6,323 nucleotides of DNA from Pseudomonadota bacterium (GTDB lineage: Bacteria; Desulfobacterota; WTBG01; JAGOGO01): positions 1 through 6,323 of the forward strand of contig JAGHDE010000032.1 of assembly GCA_021160085.1 (NCBI GenBank). Direction: 5' to 3'. The position numbers and the translations under genes were made by a program. Each line of letters begins with the position of its first letter. Position 1 is the stretch's first letter. The notes under the pieces were generated by a model. The model searched no databases, had not been told where the DNA came from, and was given only the letters and a program-made list of their open reading frames with translations. Below, one piece after another: positions 5,326 to 6,323 of the stretch.

Positions 5326-6323
5326 TTAAGTGTCTTTTTGCTCAGGAGAAGGTGCGTCGCCAGACAAAGGGGCAGACCTTTCAACGAGAAGACGGTTAAC
5401 CTTTCTTGAGTCAGCATTCAGGATCGTTATGGATATTCCTGAAATTTCAAGGCACTCACCTTTTTCTGGTAATCTCCCTATCCTTTTCGTAACCAGCCCT
5501 CCGATGGTCTGACAATCTTCATCCGCTAAACCAACCTCAATAAACTCGCTCAATTTGTCAAGATTTGCATTGCCGGAAACCAAAAAGCGGTTCCTGCCAT
5601 GAGGAATAATTTCTTCTTCTTCGGTCTGATCCTCATCGGAAATTTCCCCGACAATTTCTTCCAGTAAATCTTCAATTGTTATCAGCCCCGCAACTCCTCC
5701 ATACTCATTTTTAACAAAAACCATTGAAGACCTTCTCCTCTGCATCTCCTTCAGCAACTCTGATAAAGATTTTTCTTCAGAAACAAACACCGGCGGTAAG
5801 AGAAGGTTGTTTATTGGATCATCTCCCTTTCCCTCCTCAAATTTTTTCAATAGATGACGAACATATATGACCCCCTCAATCCGGTCTAAATTTTCGTGGT
5901 AAATAGGGATTCGCGAATGCTTTTTCTTAACCATGAGGTTTTGAATTTCTTTGAGGGTGGCATTTTTCTGAAGAGCAATTATTTTTGAGCGAGGGGTCAT
6001 TACTTCTCTTGCTTTTGCGTCCCCGAATTCCAGGACGGATTTGACCATATCTCCTTCTTCTTTTTCCAGCACATCTTCTTCCTTTCCAATTGCAATCAAA
6101 GTTTGAATCTCTTTGTTAACGACATCCCTGGACTTTTCTTCTTCCGGGGTTGTTTCTGCAGATTCTACCTTTTGAAGCGCTAACGTAATCGGATAAGCAA
6201 AGAAGCGGAGCGGAGGGAAAAAAAAGGAAAAAACAGGAAGAAGGAAAAGTAGTTTTTTATCCGGATTGACTTGTGTTAACAGGCGGGGAATAAGCTGGCG
6301 AAATATAAAATTAATTATGAAGA
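5326..6323 (-). CDS. CNNM (DUF21)/CBS/CorC_HlyC membrane protein, 5' end outside the window (partial)
   Basis: The frame is open from the TAA at 5326-5328 to the window edge, giving 331 visible residues without the N-terminus. A TTG at 6099-6097 is internal: the upstream codons continue the family sequence. Residues 1-50 are the end of the CNNM transmembrane domain with a last hydrophobic segment (23-49). An acidic linker (ESAETTPEEEKSR) is followed by GKEEDVLEKEEGDMVKSVLE, then CBS1 (about 101-160, starting at REVMTPRSK), CBS2 (about 168-228, with NEYGGVAGLITIEDLLEEIV) and an acidic hinge. A complete CorC_HlyC transporter-associated domain (about 236-316) ends in NRLLVERS, with IGGLVTKRIGRLPEKGE inside. 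In the membrane domain the stretch FIFRQLIPRLL aligns with FGEITPKLL of the neighbouring paralogue, so the conserved Gly-Glu is replaced by Arg-Gln. This is the upstream member of a two-gene minus-strand unit. The family assignment is firm; whether it can bind Mg2+ like its relatives is doubtful. Confidence 0.93.
   Translation of the reverse strand, partial: FIINFIFRQLIPRLLTQVNPDKKLLFLLPVFSFFFPPLRFFAYPITLALQKVESAETTPEEEKSRDVVNKEIQTLIAIGKEEDVLEKEEGDMVKSVLEFGDAKAREVMTPRSKIIALQKNATLKEIQNLMVKKKHSRIPIYHENLDRIEGVIYVRHLLKKFEEGKGDDPINNLLLPPVFVSEEKSLSELLKEMQRRRSSMVFVKNEYGGVAGLITIEDLLEEIVGEISDEDQTEEEEIIPHGRNRFLVSGNANLDKLSEFIEVGLADEDCQTIGGLVTKRIGRLPEKGECLEISGISITILNADSRKVNRLLVERSAPLSGDAPSPEQKDT

Overview
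The window is AT-leaning, tightly packed bacterial DNA. It holds two transcription blocks that converge near position 4190. The gene content suggests a Gram-negative, probably anaerobic lineage of the Desulfobacterota/deltaproteobacteria type: a Ccs (system II) cytochrome c maturation gene directly upstream of the glutamyl-tRNA reductase gene hemA, plus CNNM/CBS membrane proteins. The placement is inferred from gene order and motif style; no marker gene fixes it.

Left block, plus strand (1-3738): the last codons of an unidentified gene overlap the start of ccsB (69-917) by the four bases ATGA. Next come hemA (941-2263) and, after 74 nt, a long class II aldolase-like gene (2338-3738). A strong rho-independent terminator (3782-3824) closes this block. 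The first two identified genes form a haem theme: CcsB handles haem for covalent attachment to cytochromes c, and HemA commits glutamyl-tRNA to tetrapyrrole synthesis. The aldolase sits where another hem gene such as hemC might be expected. Its fit to the haem theme is not evident.

Middle (3739-4246): a small monocistronic unit encodes an AbrB/MazE-type antitoxin-like protein (3882-4118). It has its own near-consensus promoter, an inverted repeat that could be its operator, and a strong ribosome binding site. No toxin gene is present next to it. An imperfect hairpin (4151-4184), T-rich on both strands, probably ends transcription from both directions.

Right block, minus strand (6323-4247): two tandem CNNM/CBS (DUF21, 'hemolysin/CorC-like') membrane proteins 23 nt apart. 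The upstream one runs off the window. It keeps the C-terminal CorC_HlyC domain, but its membrane domain carries RQ where the conserved GE of the GExxPK motif should be. The downstream one keeps GEITPK but lacks the CorC_HlyC domain. This reciprocal pattern is the most interesting observation here and could mean an obligate hetero-oligomer. There are no RNA genes, CRISPR arrays or intact mobile elements, and no non-coding stretch exceeds 150 bases.
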